Shown here: piece after piece, positions 24,234-32,323 of the stretch | Layout: the number at the start of each line of letters is the position of its first letter | How positions within the stretch are numbered: the first letter of the stretch is position 1 | The notes under the pieces: generated by a model | Database searches by the model: none | What the model saw: the letters and a program-made list of their open reading frames with translations, nothing else | What the model was told of the DNA's origin: nothing | Source: Cyanobium sp. NIES-981 | Lineage (GTDB): Bacteria; Cyanobacteriota; Cyanobacteriia; PCC-6307; Cyanobiaceae | DNA: 43,642 bases | NCBI GenBank assembly: GCA_945877595.1 | Contig: CAMDVN010000015.1 | Location: 1 to 43,642, forward strand | Direction: 5' to 3' | Translations under genes and position numbers: made by a program

Positions 24234-24350
24234 GGCGGGCGTTCTGACTTGATGGTCGGTCCATGATTGGGATCGAGCACCTTCACAGCTGCGGGACAGT
24301 GCCGGATTTGCACCGGACTTTCCCCGTTAACTCCGGGGACTGCTCCCCCC
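24234..24350 (-). promoter_or_regulatory. Cobalamin (AdoCbl) riboswitch
   Basis: Read on the minus strand, this leader shows the conserved core ACGGGGAAAGTCCGGTGCAA (about 24311-24330), then ATCCGGCACTGTCCCGCAGC and TGTGAAGGTGC. It ends with the B12 box AAGTCAGAACGCCCGCC (24234-24250). These blocks, in this order and spacing, define the cobalamin riboswitch. A GC-rich stem (TCCGGGGGGGAG... with CTCCCCCCC-like bases) lies at its 5' end. It is placed 13-50 bases before the possible hupE starts, so high B12 would be expected to shut off hupE and cobW. Exact boundaries are estimates. Confidence 0.9.
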
Positions 24351-24370
24351 CGGAACCGGACCTAGCGATG

Positions 24371-24880
24371 CTATCGGCACGCCAGACTTTCACGGGTGTT
24401 GACGCCGGTACGGGTGTTGATTCCCGTAGCCCGGGCGCAAAGGGCTTTTTGTTCGGTGAGATCGAGCACGGCGTCGCTGAAATCGGCTCCAGCGATGTCG
24501 CTTCCCTTGAAATGACTCTGCATCAACATGCCGTTGCGAAGAACGGCGTCCTTCAGATTGGCACCGTCGAAGCGGGTGGCGAAGGCGACGACATCCTCGA
24601 GATCGGCTCCTTGGAGATTGGCGCCTTGCAGATCACTGCTGTTGAAGACTGCACCGCGCAGATCGGCCTCGCTGAAATCAAAGCCCGCCATTGAGGCCTT
24701 GAGGAATTCCTGTTGCTGAAGGTTGCGGCCCTGCATGTTTGGGGTGAGATCTTGCAAGGACTTCTGGCCGCGCAGCTCGGGAGCTGTCATGGCCAGGGCG
24801 CTGGGGGCGACCTGGGTCATTAACAGAAGGGCAAAGACGGCAGCGAGCAGGCGGACCATCGGGCACATACGGTGGTTCAT
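24371..24880 (-). CDS. Exported pentapeptide-repeat protein
   Basis: A protein of about 169 residues with a signal peptide (MVRLLAAVFALLLMTQVAPS, cleavage near ALAM). A right-handed pentapeptide-repeat helix follows (FDFSEADLRGAVFNSSDL; QGANLQGADLEDV; FDGANLKDAVLRNGML; SDIAGADFSDAVL). Such proteins are frequent in cyanobacteria, often in the thylakoid lumen, with unknown roles. The C-terminus has a Cys-framed tail with a near-duplicate (GINTRTGVNTRE). Starts at 24880, 24868 and 24859 are possible; the frame further upstream is antisense to the next gene and was not used. It ends just before the riboswitch but on the same strand, so it may read into it. Confidence 0.82.
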   Translation of the reverse strand: MNHRMCPMVRLLAAVFALLLMTQVAPSALAMTAPELRGQKSLQDLTPNMQGRNLQQQEFLKASMAGFDFSEADLRGAVFNSSDLQGANLQGADLEDVVAFATRFDGANLKDAVLRNGMLMQSHFKGSDIAGADFSDAVLDLTEQKALCARATGINTRTGVNTRESLACR

Positions 24881-24895
24881 CAAGTTATGGCAGCC

Positions 24896-25540
24896 ATGGC
24901 AATGGCCCTGAGGGTTGTGGTTCCGCCCCATCCCCTGTTGAGTCACTGGTTGTGCGTGTTGCGGGATGCTCAGACGCCGCAGCCGCTGTTTGCCACGGCG
25001 ATGGCTGAGCTCGGTCGCTGGCTCACCTATGAGGCGTTGCGGGACTGGTTGCCCCGCCACAGGGTGACGATCGAGACCCCCCTCGCCACCTGCGACGGCG
25101 AGCTGGTGGATGCCGCCATCCCCTTGCTGGCCGTAGCGGCGCTGCGCGCAGGCCTGGGGCTTTGGCAGGGGGCCCAGGCGGTGCTGCCAGCCGCCCAGCT
25201 GGCCCACCTGACAATGAAGGGCGCCACGGTCACCATGGCTGCGCTGCCTGAACCGATCCCGGCAAACGCGGGGGTGCTGGTGTTTTGGCCTGAGCTGGCC
25301 GAACCCGAGCCCCTGCTTGCCGTGCTTGACCTCCTGGCGGAGCGCGGTGTGAGCGGGCCTCGGCTGCGGTTGATCACCAGCGTGGCCTCAGGACCGGCGC
25401 TCAAGGCTGTTGGCGAGCGCTACGGGGACCTCACCCTCTACGCCGCTGCCATTGATGCCGATCTCGATGAGGAGGGCCGGGTGCTGCCAGGTCTCGGGGT
25501 GCTGGAGGAGAGGTTGTTCGGCTTCAGAGCATCCCACTAG
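24896..25540 (+). CDS. Uracil phosphoribosyltransferase-like protein, PRPP motif lost
   Basis: A protein of about 214 residues that aligns by eye with cyanobacterial UPRTs, enzymes that make UMP from uracil and PRPP. It keeps LRVVVPPHPLLSHWL, RDAQTPQPLFATAMAELGRW, ETPLATCDGE and LRAGLGLWQGAQAVLP. However, the PRPP-loop normally written as DPMLATGG is replaced by FWPELAEPEP in VLVFWPELAEPEPLLAVL. The uracil-binding GLGDAGDR near the end reads GLGVLEER. The protein is therefore unlikely to be an active UPRT; a regulatory or other role is possible. The ATG at 24896 matches homologues (M-MALRVVVPPHP); ATGs at 24887 and 24902 and GTG 24872 are alternatives. It is divergent from, and almost abuts, the pentapeptide gene. 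Confidence 0.75.
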   Translation: MAMALRVVVPPHPLLSHWLCVLRDAQTPQPLFATAMAELGRWLTYEALRDWLPRHRVTIETPLATCDGELVDAAIPLLAVAALRAGLGLWQGAQAVLPAAQLAHLTMKGATVTMAALPEPIPANAGVLVFWPELAEPEPLLAVLDLLAERGVSGPRLRLITSVASGPALKAVGERYGDLTLYAAAIDADLDEEGRVLPGLGVLEERLFGFRASH

Positions 25541-25576
25541 TGTTGGCGGAGAACGGTTGATATCAGGCTTCAGACC

Positions 25577-25885
25577 ATGGCAGATCGCAACGCGGCAGGC
25601 TCCAGTAGCGCCCTGCTCGTCAGTGCTATGGCGGGGGCCCTTGTTGGCGCCGCCGGTCTTGCCTGGTGGCTTCTCTCTGAAGCTGACCGTCGCCGCCTGC
25701 AGCAGAGACAGCAGCGTGTGTTGCGGCTCAGCCGCTTGCAGCAAGCCGGTGACCTCCTTGATGAGAGCGCCGGCGCTCTCGGGACTGCCGCACCGGCAGA
25801 TCGGGAACTCCACGACAAGGTGCATGAACTCAATCAGGCGATTGATGACGTGCGTCGCCAGCTCGAGGGCATGGGCAGTCGGTAG
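25577..25885 (+). CDS. Small membrane protein with C-terminal coiled coil
   Basis: A 102-residue protein with one N-terminal TM helix (ALLVSAMAGALVGAAGLAWWLL, about 12-33). A charged helical tail follows, rich in Arg, Gln and Leu (RRRLQQRQQRVLRLSRLQQA), and it ends in an amphipathic coil (ELHDKVHELNQAIDDVRRQL). It would sit in a membrane with the tail in the cytoplasm. I do not know the family; the coil suggests self-association or a partner. It lies 36 bases after the UPRT-like gene and 44 bases before ilvD, on the same strand. Confidence 0.65.
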   Translation: MADRNAAGSSSALLVSAMAGALVGAAGLAWWLLSEADRRRLQQRQQRVLRLSRLQQAGDLLDESAGALGTAAPADRELHDKVHELNQAIDDVRRQLEGMGSR

Positions 25886-25929
25886 GTTGAACTCAGCGCA
25901 CCGCGGATGTGCGCCCCAGTAGCCAGGCC

Positions 25930-27600
25930 ATGCATCGCTCCGACGCCATCACCAAAGGGATCCAGCGCTCCCCCAACCGGGCCATGCTCCGGGCCGTGGG
26001 ATTTGGGGATGCCGATTTCGACAAGCCGATCATTGGCATTGCCAACGGTTACAGCACGATCACGCCCTGCAACATGGGTCTCAACGAGCTCACCCACCGG
26101 GCTGAAGCCGCCGCAAGGGCCGCGGGTGCCATGCCCCAAACCTTCGGCACCATCACAGTCAGTGATGGCATCTCGATGGGCACCGAGGGGATGAAGTATT
26201 CCCTGGTGAGCCGCGAGGTGATTGCCGATGCCATCGAAACGGCATGCAATGCCCAGAGCATGGATGGTGTTCTGGCTATTGGTGGCTGTGACAAGAACAT
26301 GCCAGCCGCAATGATTGCGATGGCACGCATGAACATCCCTGGCATTTTTGTCTATGGGGGTACGATCAAACCTGGCAAGCTCGGTGGCTGTGATCTGACC
26401 GTTGTCAGTTCATTTGAGGCTGTGGGTCAGATGGCCGCCGGCAAGATTGATGAAGCCAAGCTCATCGCCATTGAGAAGAATGCGTGTCCTGGGGTTGGAA
26501 GTTGTGGCGGCATGTTCACAGCCAATACCATGAGTTCGGCCATCGAAACCATGGGCCTGAGCCTGCCCTACAGCTCCACAATGGCCGCCGAAGATCCCGA
26601 AAAGGCCGAGAGTGCTGCCCGCAGTGCCGAGGTATTGGTCCAGGCAATTGAAGCCAACATTTGCCCTCTTGATCTGCTGACGCGTGAGGCTTTTGAAAAT
26701 GCAATCTCCGTGATTATGGCGGTGGGCGGATCCACCAATGCGGTGTTGCACCTGCTGGCGATTGCCCGCACGGCCGGCGTTCAGCTCAACATCGATGACT
26801 TTGAGACCATTCGCCAGCGGGTCCCGGTGATTTGCGATCTCAAACCCAGTGGTCGCTATGTGACCGTCGACCTGCATCAGGCCGGTGGCATCCCGCAAGT
26901 GATGAAACTGTTGCTCGATGCCGGCCTGCTCCACGGCAACTGCCGCACGATCGAAGGCAAAACCCTGAGCGAGCTGCTGGCTGAGGTGCCAGCTCAGCCC
27001 CCCGAAGGACAAGACGTGATCCGACCCCTGTCCAATCCCCTCTACGCCAAGGGCCATTTGGCCATTCTCAAGGGGAACCTGGCCGAGGAGGGCAGTGTGG
27101 CCAAGATCAGTGGTGTCAAGACCCCGGTGCTCACTGGGCCTGCGCGGGTGTTTGAGAGTGAGGAGACCTGTTTGGCGGCCATTCTCGCGGGTCAGATTAA
27201 GGCCGGCGATGTGATCGTGATTCGCAATGAGGGACCGGTTGGCGGGCCCGGTATGCGCGAGATGCTGGCCCCCACTTCGGCGATTGTGGGTCAGGGCCTG
27301 GGTGAATCGGTGGCATTGATCACCGATGGGCGCTTCTCTGGCGGCACCTACGGTCTTGTCGTGGGGCATGTGGCACCTGAGGCTGCCGTGGGCGGCACCA
27401 TTGCCCTCGTTCACGAAGGCGACCAGATCACCGTGGACGCCCATAGCCGTACCCTTCAGCTCCAAGTCGATGCAGCGGAGCTGGCGCGCCGCCGATCGAG
27501 CTGGACCCCCCCCAAGCCGCGCTACACCACAGGTGTTCTGGGCAAATACGCCCGCCTGGTCAGCTCGAGCAGCCAAGGTGCCGTTACCGATCAGCCCTAG
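25930..27600 (+). CDS. ilvD: Dihydroxy-acid dehydratase
   Basis: An iron-sulphur enzyme of valine, isoleucine and pantothenate synthesis that converts 2,3-dihydroxy acids to 2-keto acids. It is about 556 residues. The cluster cysteines are in [10 protein letters not shown] and [15 protein letters not shown], and other blocks such as [16 protein letters not shown] and [15 protein letters not shown] are intact. ATG 25930 ([20 protein letters not shown]) matches the usual cyanobacterial start; GTG 25909 adds seven residues. A long antisense open frame inside it is a shadow. The gene ends in a 4-base overlap with the convergent unknown gene at 27597. Confidence 0.96.
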   Translation: MHRSDAITKGIQRSPNRAMLRAVGFGDADFDKPIIGIANGYSTITPCNMGLNELTHRAEAAARAAGAMPQTFGTITVSDGISMGTEGMKYSLVSREVIADAIETACNAQSMDGVLAIGGCDKNMPAAMIAMARMNIPGIFVYGGTIKPGKLGGCDLTVVSSFEAVGQMAAGKIDEAKLIAIEKNACPGVGSCGGMFTANTMSSAIETMGLSLPYSSTMAAEDPEKAESAARSAEVLVQAIEANICPLDLLTREAFENAISVIMAVGGSTNAVLHLLAIARTAGVQLNIDDFETIRQRVPVICDLKPSGRYVTVDLHQAGGIPQVMKLLLDAGLLHGNCRTIEGKTLSELLAEVPAQPPEGQDVIRPLSNPLYAKGHLAILKGNLAEEGSVAKISGVKTPVLTGPARVFESEETCLAAILAGQIKAGDVIVIRNEGPVGGPGMREMLAPTSAIVGQGLGESVALITDGRFSGGTYGLVVGHVAPEAAVGGTIALVHEGDQITVDAHSRTLQLQVDAAELARRRSSWTPPKPRYTTGVLGKYARLVSSSSQGAVTDQP

Positions 27601-28052
27601 GCCAGCAGAACTCTGAGCCGGCGAGCAAGGGCTTCCAAGGGAGCGCCATCCCCGGGGGCTGGGCAACGCAAGCCTGTGCCCCCATCCATCCAAACCGGGT
27701 GGGAACCATGCCAGAGCATCGGTCGTTCAGGATCGTTGAGCCAGGCCAGCGTGAGATTGAGGGTGCCCGAACTGCGATAGAGCTCGAGCTCCAAATCCTC
27801 GCGCTCGAGCCTTTGCCCCTCGGCACAACGCACCTCAAGCCGCAGGCAGCACTCTTCAGCCCATGCACGGTCTGCTGCAGTGACTGCATCAGTGGCTGTG
27901 ACTGCAGCAGTGGCAGTGACTGCGTCAGTGGAAGTGGCTGCCGGGTCTGCAGGCGGTTCGTCATCCACGGCAATGACGGCATGGCGCCAGGGTTTGCGGC
28001 AGAGGTCGGCCGTGGCAGCAACCAGCTGCAGCAGGTCCACGTTGGCGTTCAA
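27597..28052 (-). CDS. Unknown cyanobacterial protein with an Ala/Thr/Val tandem repeat
   Basis: A 151-residue soluble protein. The N-terminus [29 protein letters not shown] is ordered. It is followed by a low-complexity insert ([20 protein letters not shown], about 43-62) encoded by an 18-bp tandem repeat. An acidic/Arg helix and a Trp-rich region ([21 protein letters not shown]) come next, then a C-terminal helix. I recall similar proteins in Synechococcus but know no function. The TTG at 28052 overlaps the CIA30 stop (TTGA on the minus strand), so it is probably coupled to that gene. A GTG at residue 5 is an alternative start. Confidence 0.7.
   Translation of the reverse strand: MNANVDLLQLVAATADLCRKPWRHAVIAVDDEPPADPAATSTDAVTATAAVTATDAVTAADRAWAEECCLRLEVRCAEGQRLEREDLELELYRSSGTLNLTLAWLNDPERPMLWHGSHPVWMDGGTGLRCPAPGDGAPLEALARRLRVLLA
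27880..27933. repeat. Three tandem 18-bp units in the unknown gene
   Basis: On the plus strand, GTGACTGCATCAGTGGCT (27880-27897), GTGACTGCAGCAGTGGCA (27898-27915) and GTGACTGCGTCAGTGGAA (27916-27933) follow each other. A partial unit lies before and after. They encode the Ala/Thr/Val-rich insert in frame on the minus strand. Copies differ at a few bases. Confidence 0.85.
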
Positions 28053-28603
28053 GGCATGGCCTCAATGGAGGCGAGCTCGAGGTGAATCAGACCGGGTCGG
28101 AACCCCTGGTTCAGCCCCCCTTGATCATCGAATTTGGAGTGCAGGATCTGCAGCCGTGTGATTCGGCTGGGATCAAAGCGGGGCTCAAAGCCAAACGGAC
28201 GCTGCAGGGGCTTCGCCCGCACCGACGCCTGCAGCGCGCTGAAGGGAACCTTCACGGTGGTGTGACCATCGGCCTCGGTGCTGAATTCCTGCACCCATCG
28301 CACTCCCCCAGGGATGAGTTCGCTCAGGCCCCCGAGGCCATCGGCACAGGCAACGGCCAACTTGAAGCGCCGACCCTCGCCAGCGATCAAGAGCTGGAGG
28401 CCCGTGAAGCCTTCCAGGTTGAGCGGCGGCGAAAACTGGGGCGAGCGCACGCTGATGAAGCCCCCTCCCTGTTCGATCAGGTCGCCGTCAAAGAGCAAGC
28501 CCTGCATGGAGCTCACCTTCACCTGTCCCTGACTACGCCCGCCCATTACCGTGTCGTTCAAGGCGTGCCAGCCGCTGAAGCCCTCTCCGGCCACAATCTG
28601 CAT
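28049..28603 (-). CDS. CIA30-family (NDUFAF1-like) protein
   Basis: A 184-residue protein of the CIA30 fold. In mitochondria CIA30 assists complex I assembly; in cyanobacteria the role is not settled. Family blocks seen are GWHALNDTVMGGRSQGQVKV (near 12-31), GGGFISVRSPQF, LEGFTGLQLLIAGEGRRFKL and the C-terminal FDPSRITRLQILHSKFD. No signal peptide is visible. The ATG at 28603 gives MQIVAGEGFSGWH. It is downstream of pgl by 23 bases, on the same strand, and overlaps the unknown gene at its 3' end. A link to NDH-1 or photosystem assembly is inference only. Confidence 0.8.
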   Translation of the reverse strand: MQIVAGEGFSGWHALNDTVMGGRSQGQVKVSSMQGLLFDGDLIEQGGGFISVRSPQFSPPLNLEGFTGLQLLIAGEGRRFKLAVACADGLGGLSELIPGGVRWVQEFSTEADGHTTVKVPFSALQASVRAKPLQRPFGFEPRFDPSRITRLQILHSKFDDQGGLNQGFRPGLIHLELASIEAMP

Positions 28604-28626
28604 GGAACTGAACGGCGGGTTTGCCC

Positions 28627-29367
28627 TCAGCTTCTCAGATCAGCCCCGGCTTCCGGATCCACGAGAATGAGCACATCGCTGTGCGGTCGCACGAGCCGTG
28701 CTGGCGTGCGCTCCGTAGATTCGGCTGGGTCAAGCAGGCGGGCCAAGGCAGTGCGCTTGCCCGCGCCACTCACCAGGAACACCACCTGGCGCGCAGCGCT
28801 CAGCACCGGGGCGGTGAGGGTGACCCTTGGCAATCCCTTGCCTTCGCCGATCGTGGTCCAGCGGTCGGCCACAGCCGGAGCTGCCGTGCCCGGGAACAGT
28901 GAAGCGGTATGCCCGTCATCGCCGAGTCCCAGCAGGATCAAATCAAACTGGGGCGGATTCCCCGGGCACAGTTGCTCGAGCAGTTCGGCGTAGGCCGATG
29001 CCCCCTCCACCGGACTGGGCTGGTCGGTGGGCACTGGATGGAAACAGGCTGCTGAACCTGGTCCATCCGCCATCAGGGTCTCGCGAACCATGCGGGCATT
29101 GCTGGACGGGTCGGTGTCGCTTACCCAGCGTTCATCACCCAGCAGCACATCAACCCGGTTCCAGGGCAGATGTTCCTGGCCGAGCCGTCGATAGGCCGGT
29201 CGTGGTGTTTCGCCACCTGCCAGAGCAATCTGAGCCCGGTCCCGTTGGGCCAGGGCCAGATCGATTGCTGAAGCGAGGGTTTCGGCGCAGAGGCGGCTGA
29301 GGTCCTCGCTCGATTCGGCCATTAACAGCCGGTAGCCCGCTGGGGCTGGGAGTGTCACGCTGGGCAT
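28627..29367 (-). CDS. pgl: 6-phosphogluconolactonase
   Basis: It hydrolyses 6-phosphogluconolactone in the oxidative pentose phosphate pathway. At 246 residues it is a DevB/SOL-type enzyme. Seen are LALAQRDRAQIALAGGETPR, then WNRVDVLLGDERWVSDTDPS and SNARMVRETLM, and LILLGLGDDGHTASLFPGT with the catalytic His. The ATG at 29367 has a clear Shine-Dalgarno (GGAGA) a few bases upstream. It lies 15 bases after gnd, whose product catalyses the next step of the same pathway. Confidence 0.95.
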   Translation of the reverse strand: MPSVTLPAPAGYRLLMAESSEDLSRLCAETLASAIDLALAQRDRAQIALAGGETPRPAYRRLGQEHLPWNRVDVLLGDERWVSDTDPSSNARMVRETLMADGPGSAACFHPVPTDQPSPVEGASAYAELLEQLCPGNPPQFDLILLGLGDDGHTASLFPGTAAPAVADRWTTIGEGKGLPRVTLTAPVLSAARQVVFLVSGAGKRTALARLLDPAESTERTPARLVRPHSDVLILVDPEAGADLRS

Positions 29368-29382
29368 GGTTTTGTCTCCGCT

Positions 29383-30816
29383 TCAGGTGAGCCACTCGGT
29401 GTGGAAGCTGCCGGGACGATCCACCCGGGCATAGGTATGGCTGCCAAAGCAGTCACGCATGGCCTGAACCAGGTTCTGGGGCAAACGGCCAGTGCCGTAG
29501 CTGGTGATGTAATCCAGGGTGCTGCTGAAGCAGGGCACAGGGATGCCAGCGTTGGCAGCGCCTGCCACCACTGAACGCAAACCATCGATGCGACGGTTGA
29601 TCTGCTCAGCAAACCAGGGGTCCACCATCAAATTTGAGAGATCAGGATTGGCCGTGTAGGCATCCTGAATGCGTTGCAGCAAACGGGCCCGAATGATGCA
29701 ACCACCCTTCCAAATCTGGCCGATTGCGGCGAAGTCGAGGTTGTAGTTGTGCAGCTTGCTGGCCTCCTGCAGCAGAGCCATGCCTTGGGCGTAGCTGGCG
29801 ATACAGGCCAAAATCGTGGCATCGCGAAGGGCGGGCAGGTCACTGCCCAGTTGACCCAGCTCAAACGAGTGTGTAGGCACCGTTGCGGGACGCACGGCCG
29901 GCAGGATCGCCTCTGCGGCCATTCGCTCGGGTCGCAGCGAGCTCAGCACCCTGGCATTGAGGGCTGCGTAGATGGTGGGCACTGGGACCCCCATGTTGAG
30001 GGCACTTTCGACCGTCCACAGACCGGTACCCTTCTGGCCGGCAGCATCCACGATGGCCTCCACCAAATCTGCACCGCTTTCGGGATCCTTGGTGCGCAGG
30101 CAGACCTCGGTGATCTCGACCAGAAACGATGCAAGCTCCTCGGTGCTGTTCCACTGGGCCAACACATCGGCCATCTGGTCGCCGTTCATGCCGGAGACCC
30201 GCTTCATGAGGTCATAGGCCTCAGCAAGGATCTGCTCGATGCCGTATTCGATGCCGTTGTGCACGGTCTTGACGAAGTGACCGGCACCACCAGGACCCAT
30301 GTAGGTGACGCAGGGTCCGTCATTGACCTGGGCCGCCATCTTGCGAACCAGCGGTTCGATCGCGTCGTAGGCCGCCCGGGTTCCCCCTGGCATCATGCTG
30401 GGGCCTTCAAGGGCACCCTTGGCACCGCCCGAGACCCCCATGCCGATGTAGCCGAAGCTCTTGCTCTCGAGCTCGGCCACGCGACGTTCGGTGTCGGTGT
30501 AGAGAGAATTGCCCCCATCAATCAGCAGGTCACCCTCCTCGAGCAGCGGTGACAGCGTCGCGATCAGGTCGTCGATCGGTTGGCCCGCCTTGACCATCAT
30601 CAGGATGCGACGGGGCCGCTCCAGCGAGGCCACAAACTCCTCAAGGCTTGCGGTGCCGATGATCTGCCGGCCGGCACCACGTCCTTGGAGAAATTCCTCG
30701 GTTTTGGCGTAGGTGCGGTTGTAGACGGAACTGGAGAACCCGTTGCGCTCTGCGTTGAGCACAAGGTTCTCACCCATGACACCAAGACCAATCAGGCCGA
30801 AATGCGCCTTGCCCAT
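29383..30816 (-). CDS. gnd: 6-phosphogluconate dehydrogenase, decarboxylating
   Basis: It oxidises 6-phosphogluconate to ribulose 5-phosphate with release of CO2 and formation of NADPH. The protein is 477 residues. The NADP Rossmann motif is GLGVMGENLVLNAERNGF near the start, followed by VYNRT. The substrate-binding blocks are LIDGGNSLYTDTERR, GVSGGAKGALEGPSMMPGG and HFVKTVHNGIEYG (with the catalytic Lys). The C-terminal all-helical domain ends in DRPGSFHTEWL. It is grouped with pgl and is preceded by glgC on the same strand after a 94-base gap containing a hairpin. Confidence 0.97.
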   Translation of the reverse strand: MGKAHFGLIGLGVMGENLVLNAERNGFSSSVYNRTYAKTEEFLQGRGAGRQIIGTASLEEFVASLERPRRILMMVKAGQPIDDLIATLSPLLEEGDLLIDGGNSLYTDTERRVAELESKSFGYIGMGVSGGAKGALEGPSMMPGGTRAAYDAIEPLVRKMAAQVNDGPCVTYMGPGGAGHFVKTVHNGIEYGIEQILAEAYDLMKRVSGMNGDQMADVLAQWNSTEELASFLVEITEVCLRTKDPESGADLVEAIVDAAGQKGTGLWTVESALNMGVPVPTIYAALNARVLSSLRPERMAAEAILPAVRPATVPTHSFELGQLGSDLPALRDATILACIASYAQGMALLQEASKLHNYNLDFAAIGQIWKGGCIIRARLLQRIQDAYTANPDLSNLMVDPWFAEQINRRIDGLRSVVAGAANAGIPVPCFSSTLDYITSYGTGRLPQNLVQAMRDCFGSHTYARVDRPGSFHTEWLT

Positions 30817-30856
30817 ACCACTGGATCTGTTTCGTCCACAGTCTGGCGATCGGCAG

Positions 30857-30885
30857 CAGGGCCACCAACATCATGGTGGGCCCTG
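30857..30885. terminator. Hairpin between glgC and gnd
   Basis: CAGGGCCACCA (30857-30867) pairs with TGGTGGGCCCTG (30874-30885) around a six-base loop, with a single bulged G. It lies 25 bases after the glgC stop on the minus strand. There is no T tract on either side, so it may be a terminator of the T-poor type or an RNA processing or stability element between glgC and gnd. Confidence 0.5.
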
Positions 30886-30910
30886 TTACACAGTGGTCAG
30901 GGTTTGCTGA

Positions 30911-32206
30911 TCAGATCACCGAGCCATTGGCAATCGTGCCGTTCTTCTCCACCACCACAATGCCGTTGCGAATGTAGAAGTTCAGCTCTGGTCGATCGGC
31001 CTCTTCGACCCGGTCCTTGTTGATGATGGTGACGTTGCTACCGATCCGAACATTTTTATCGAGAATGGCTCGCTTTACAGTGGTGCCGCGACCCACTCCG
31101 AGGGGTATGCCCCCACGTTCCCGCAGCACATCCCGTTCCTCACTGGATTCGAAGTAATCGGCACCCATCACCAGGGTGTCCTGAAGGACCACCTCATCTT
31201 CGACCCGCGAGCGCACGCCGAGCACACAGTGATGAATGCTGCAGGCCTTCAACAGCGAGCCCTCGCCAATGATTGACTCGGTGACCTGGGCATCCTGCAG
31301 CTTGCTGGGCGGTAGGTAGCGGGGCCGGGTGTAAATGGGAAATTTCTCGTCATAAAACGAGAAAGCGGGGTTGGGCTGCGCTGTGAGGGCCAGATTGGCT
31401 TCGTAGAAGGCTCCGATCGTACCGATGTCCTCCCAGTAATCGTCGAAGAGGAAGCTCTGCAGTCGATCGCCCATGGCGAGGGAGGTCGGGATGATCTCCT
31501 TGCCGAAATCAGTGGCGGTGGGGTTGCTTCCCAGCAGGTCGAAGAGGGTCTTGCGGCTAAACACATAGATCCCCATCGACGCCAGAAACGGCCTGCGAGC
31601 CGCTTCATCGGCCGAAAGTCCAAGGCTCTGGGTGTCGACCCGCATCGCCTCGAGGGACTCTCCCTTGGGCTTCTCACGAAACTCCTGAATGCGACCATCA
31701 CTGGTGGTGCGCATCAGGCCGAAGCCCTCAGCTTGTGCGGCATCCACGGGCAAGGCCCCCACCGTGAGGTCAGCACCGGTATCGATGTGATGCTGTACGA
31801 AGCGGCTGTAATCCATGCGGTACAGCTGATCTCCCGACAAGATCAGGTAGTGATCAACATCCCATTCCTGGAACAACCACTGATACTTTCGAACAGCATC
31901 GGCAGTTCCCTCAAACCAACTGGGGCTGTCGGGGGTCTGTTGGGCCGCAAGCACTTCGACAAACCCCTGACCAAAGCCGGCGGAGAGGTTGTAGCTCATC
32001 GTGAGATGGCGGTTCAACGACGCACTGTTGAACTGCGTCAACACGTAGATCTTGTTGATCTCGGAATTGATGCAATTGCTGATCGGAATGTCAATGAGGC
32101 GGTACTTGCCAGCCAGCGGCACCGCCGGCTTGGCGCGCATCTTGGTCAGGGGGTAGAGGCGGGTGCCAGCCCCGCCGCCCAGAATGATCGCCAGAACACG
32201 CTTCAT
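30911..32206 (-). CDS. glgC: Glucose-1-phosphate adenylyltransferase
   Basis: ADP-glucose pyrophosphorylase, the regulated first step of glycogen synthesis, turned on by 3-phosphoglycerate and off by phosphate in cyanobacteria. The protein is 431 residues. Seen are the nucleotide-binding [20 protein letters not shown], the substrate block [19 protein letters not shown], the catalytic region [15 protein letters not shown], and the left-handed beta-helix with the activator-site lysines near the end. ATG 32206 ([12 protein letters not shown]) is the family start; the frame runs 24 codons further with no family likeness. It is 117 bases downstream of hemA. Confidence 0.97.
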   Translation of the reverse strand: MKRVLAIILGGGAGTRLYPLTKMRAKPAVPLAGKYRLIDIPISNCINSEINKIYVLTQFNSASLNRHLTMSYNLSAGFGQGFVEVLAAQQTPDSPSWFEGTADAVRKYQWLFQEWDVDHYLILSGDQLYRMDYSRFVQHHIDTGADLTVGALPVDAAQAEGFGLMRTTSDGRIQEFREKPKGESLEAMRVDTQSLGLSADEAARRPFLASMGIYVFSRKTLFDLLGSNPTATDFGKEIIPTSLAMGDRLQSFLFDDYWEDIGTIGAFYEANLALTAQPNPAFSFYDEKFPIYTRPRYLPPSKLQDAQVTESIIGEGSLLKACSIHHCVLGVRSRVEDEVVLQDTLVMGADYFESSEERDVLRERGGIPLGVGRGTTVKRAILDKNVRIGSNVTIINKDRVEEADRPELNFYIRNGIVVVEKNGTIANGSVI

Positions 32207-32323
32207 TGATCCAGCTGCCATCGGATTGGGGGACCGTACCGGAGCGCCTGGCTGGCTCGGTGCTCCGGGGTTCTTCACGGCACGAACTGTTGCAGAGGAG
32301 CCATGCTCAGCCCTCGCCCAAAC

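Noticed and set aside
26410-27693. 427-codon minus-strand frame across ilvD
   Set aside because: Antisense to well-conserved ilvD, with unordered composition.
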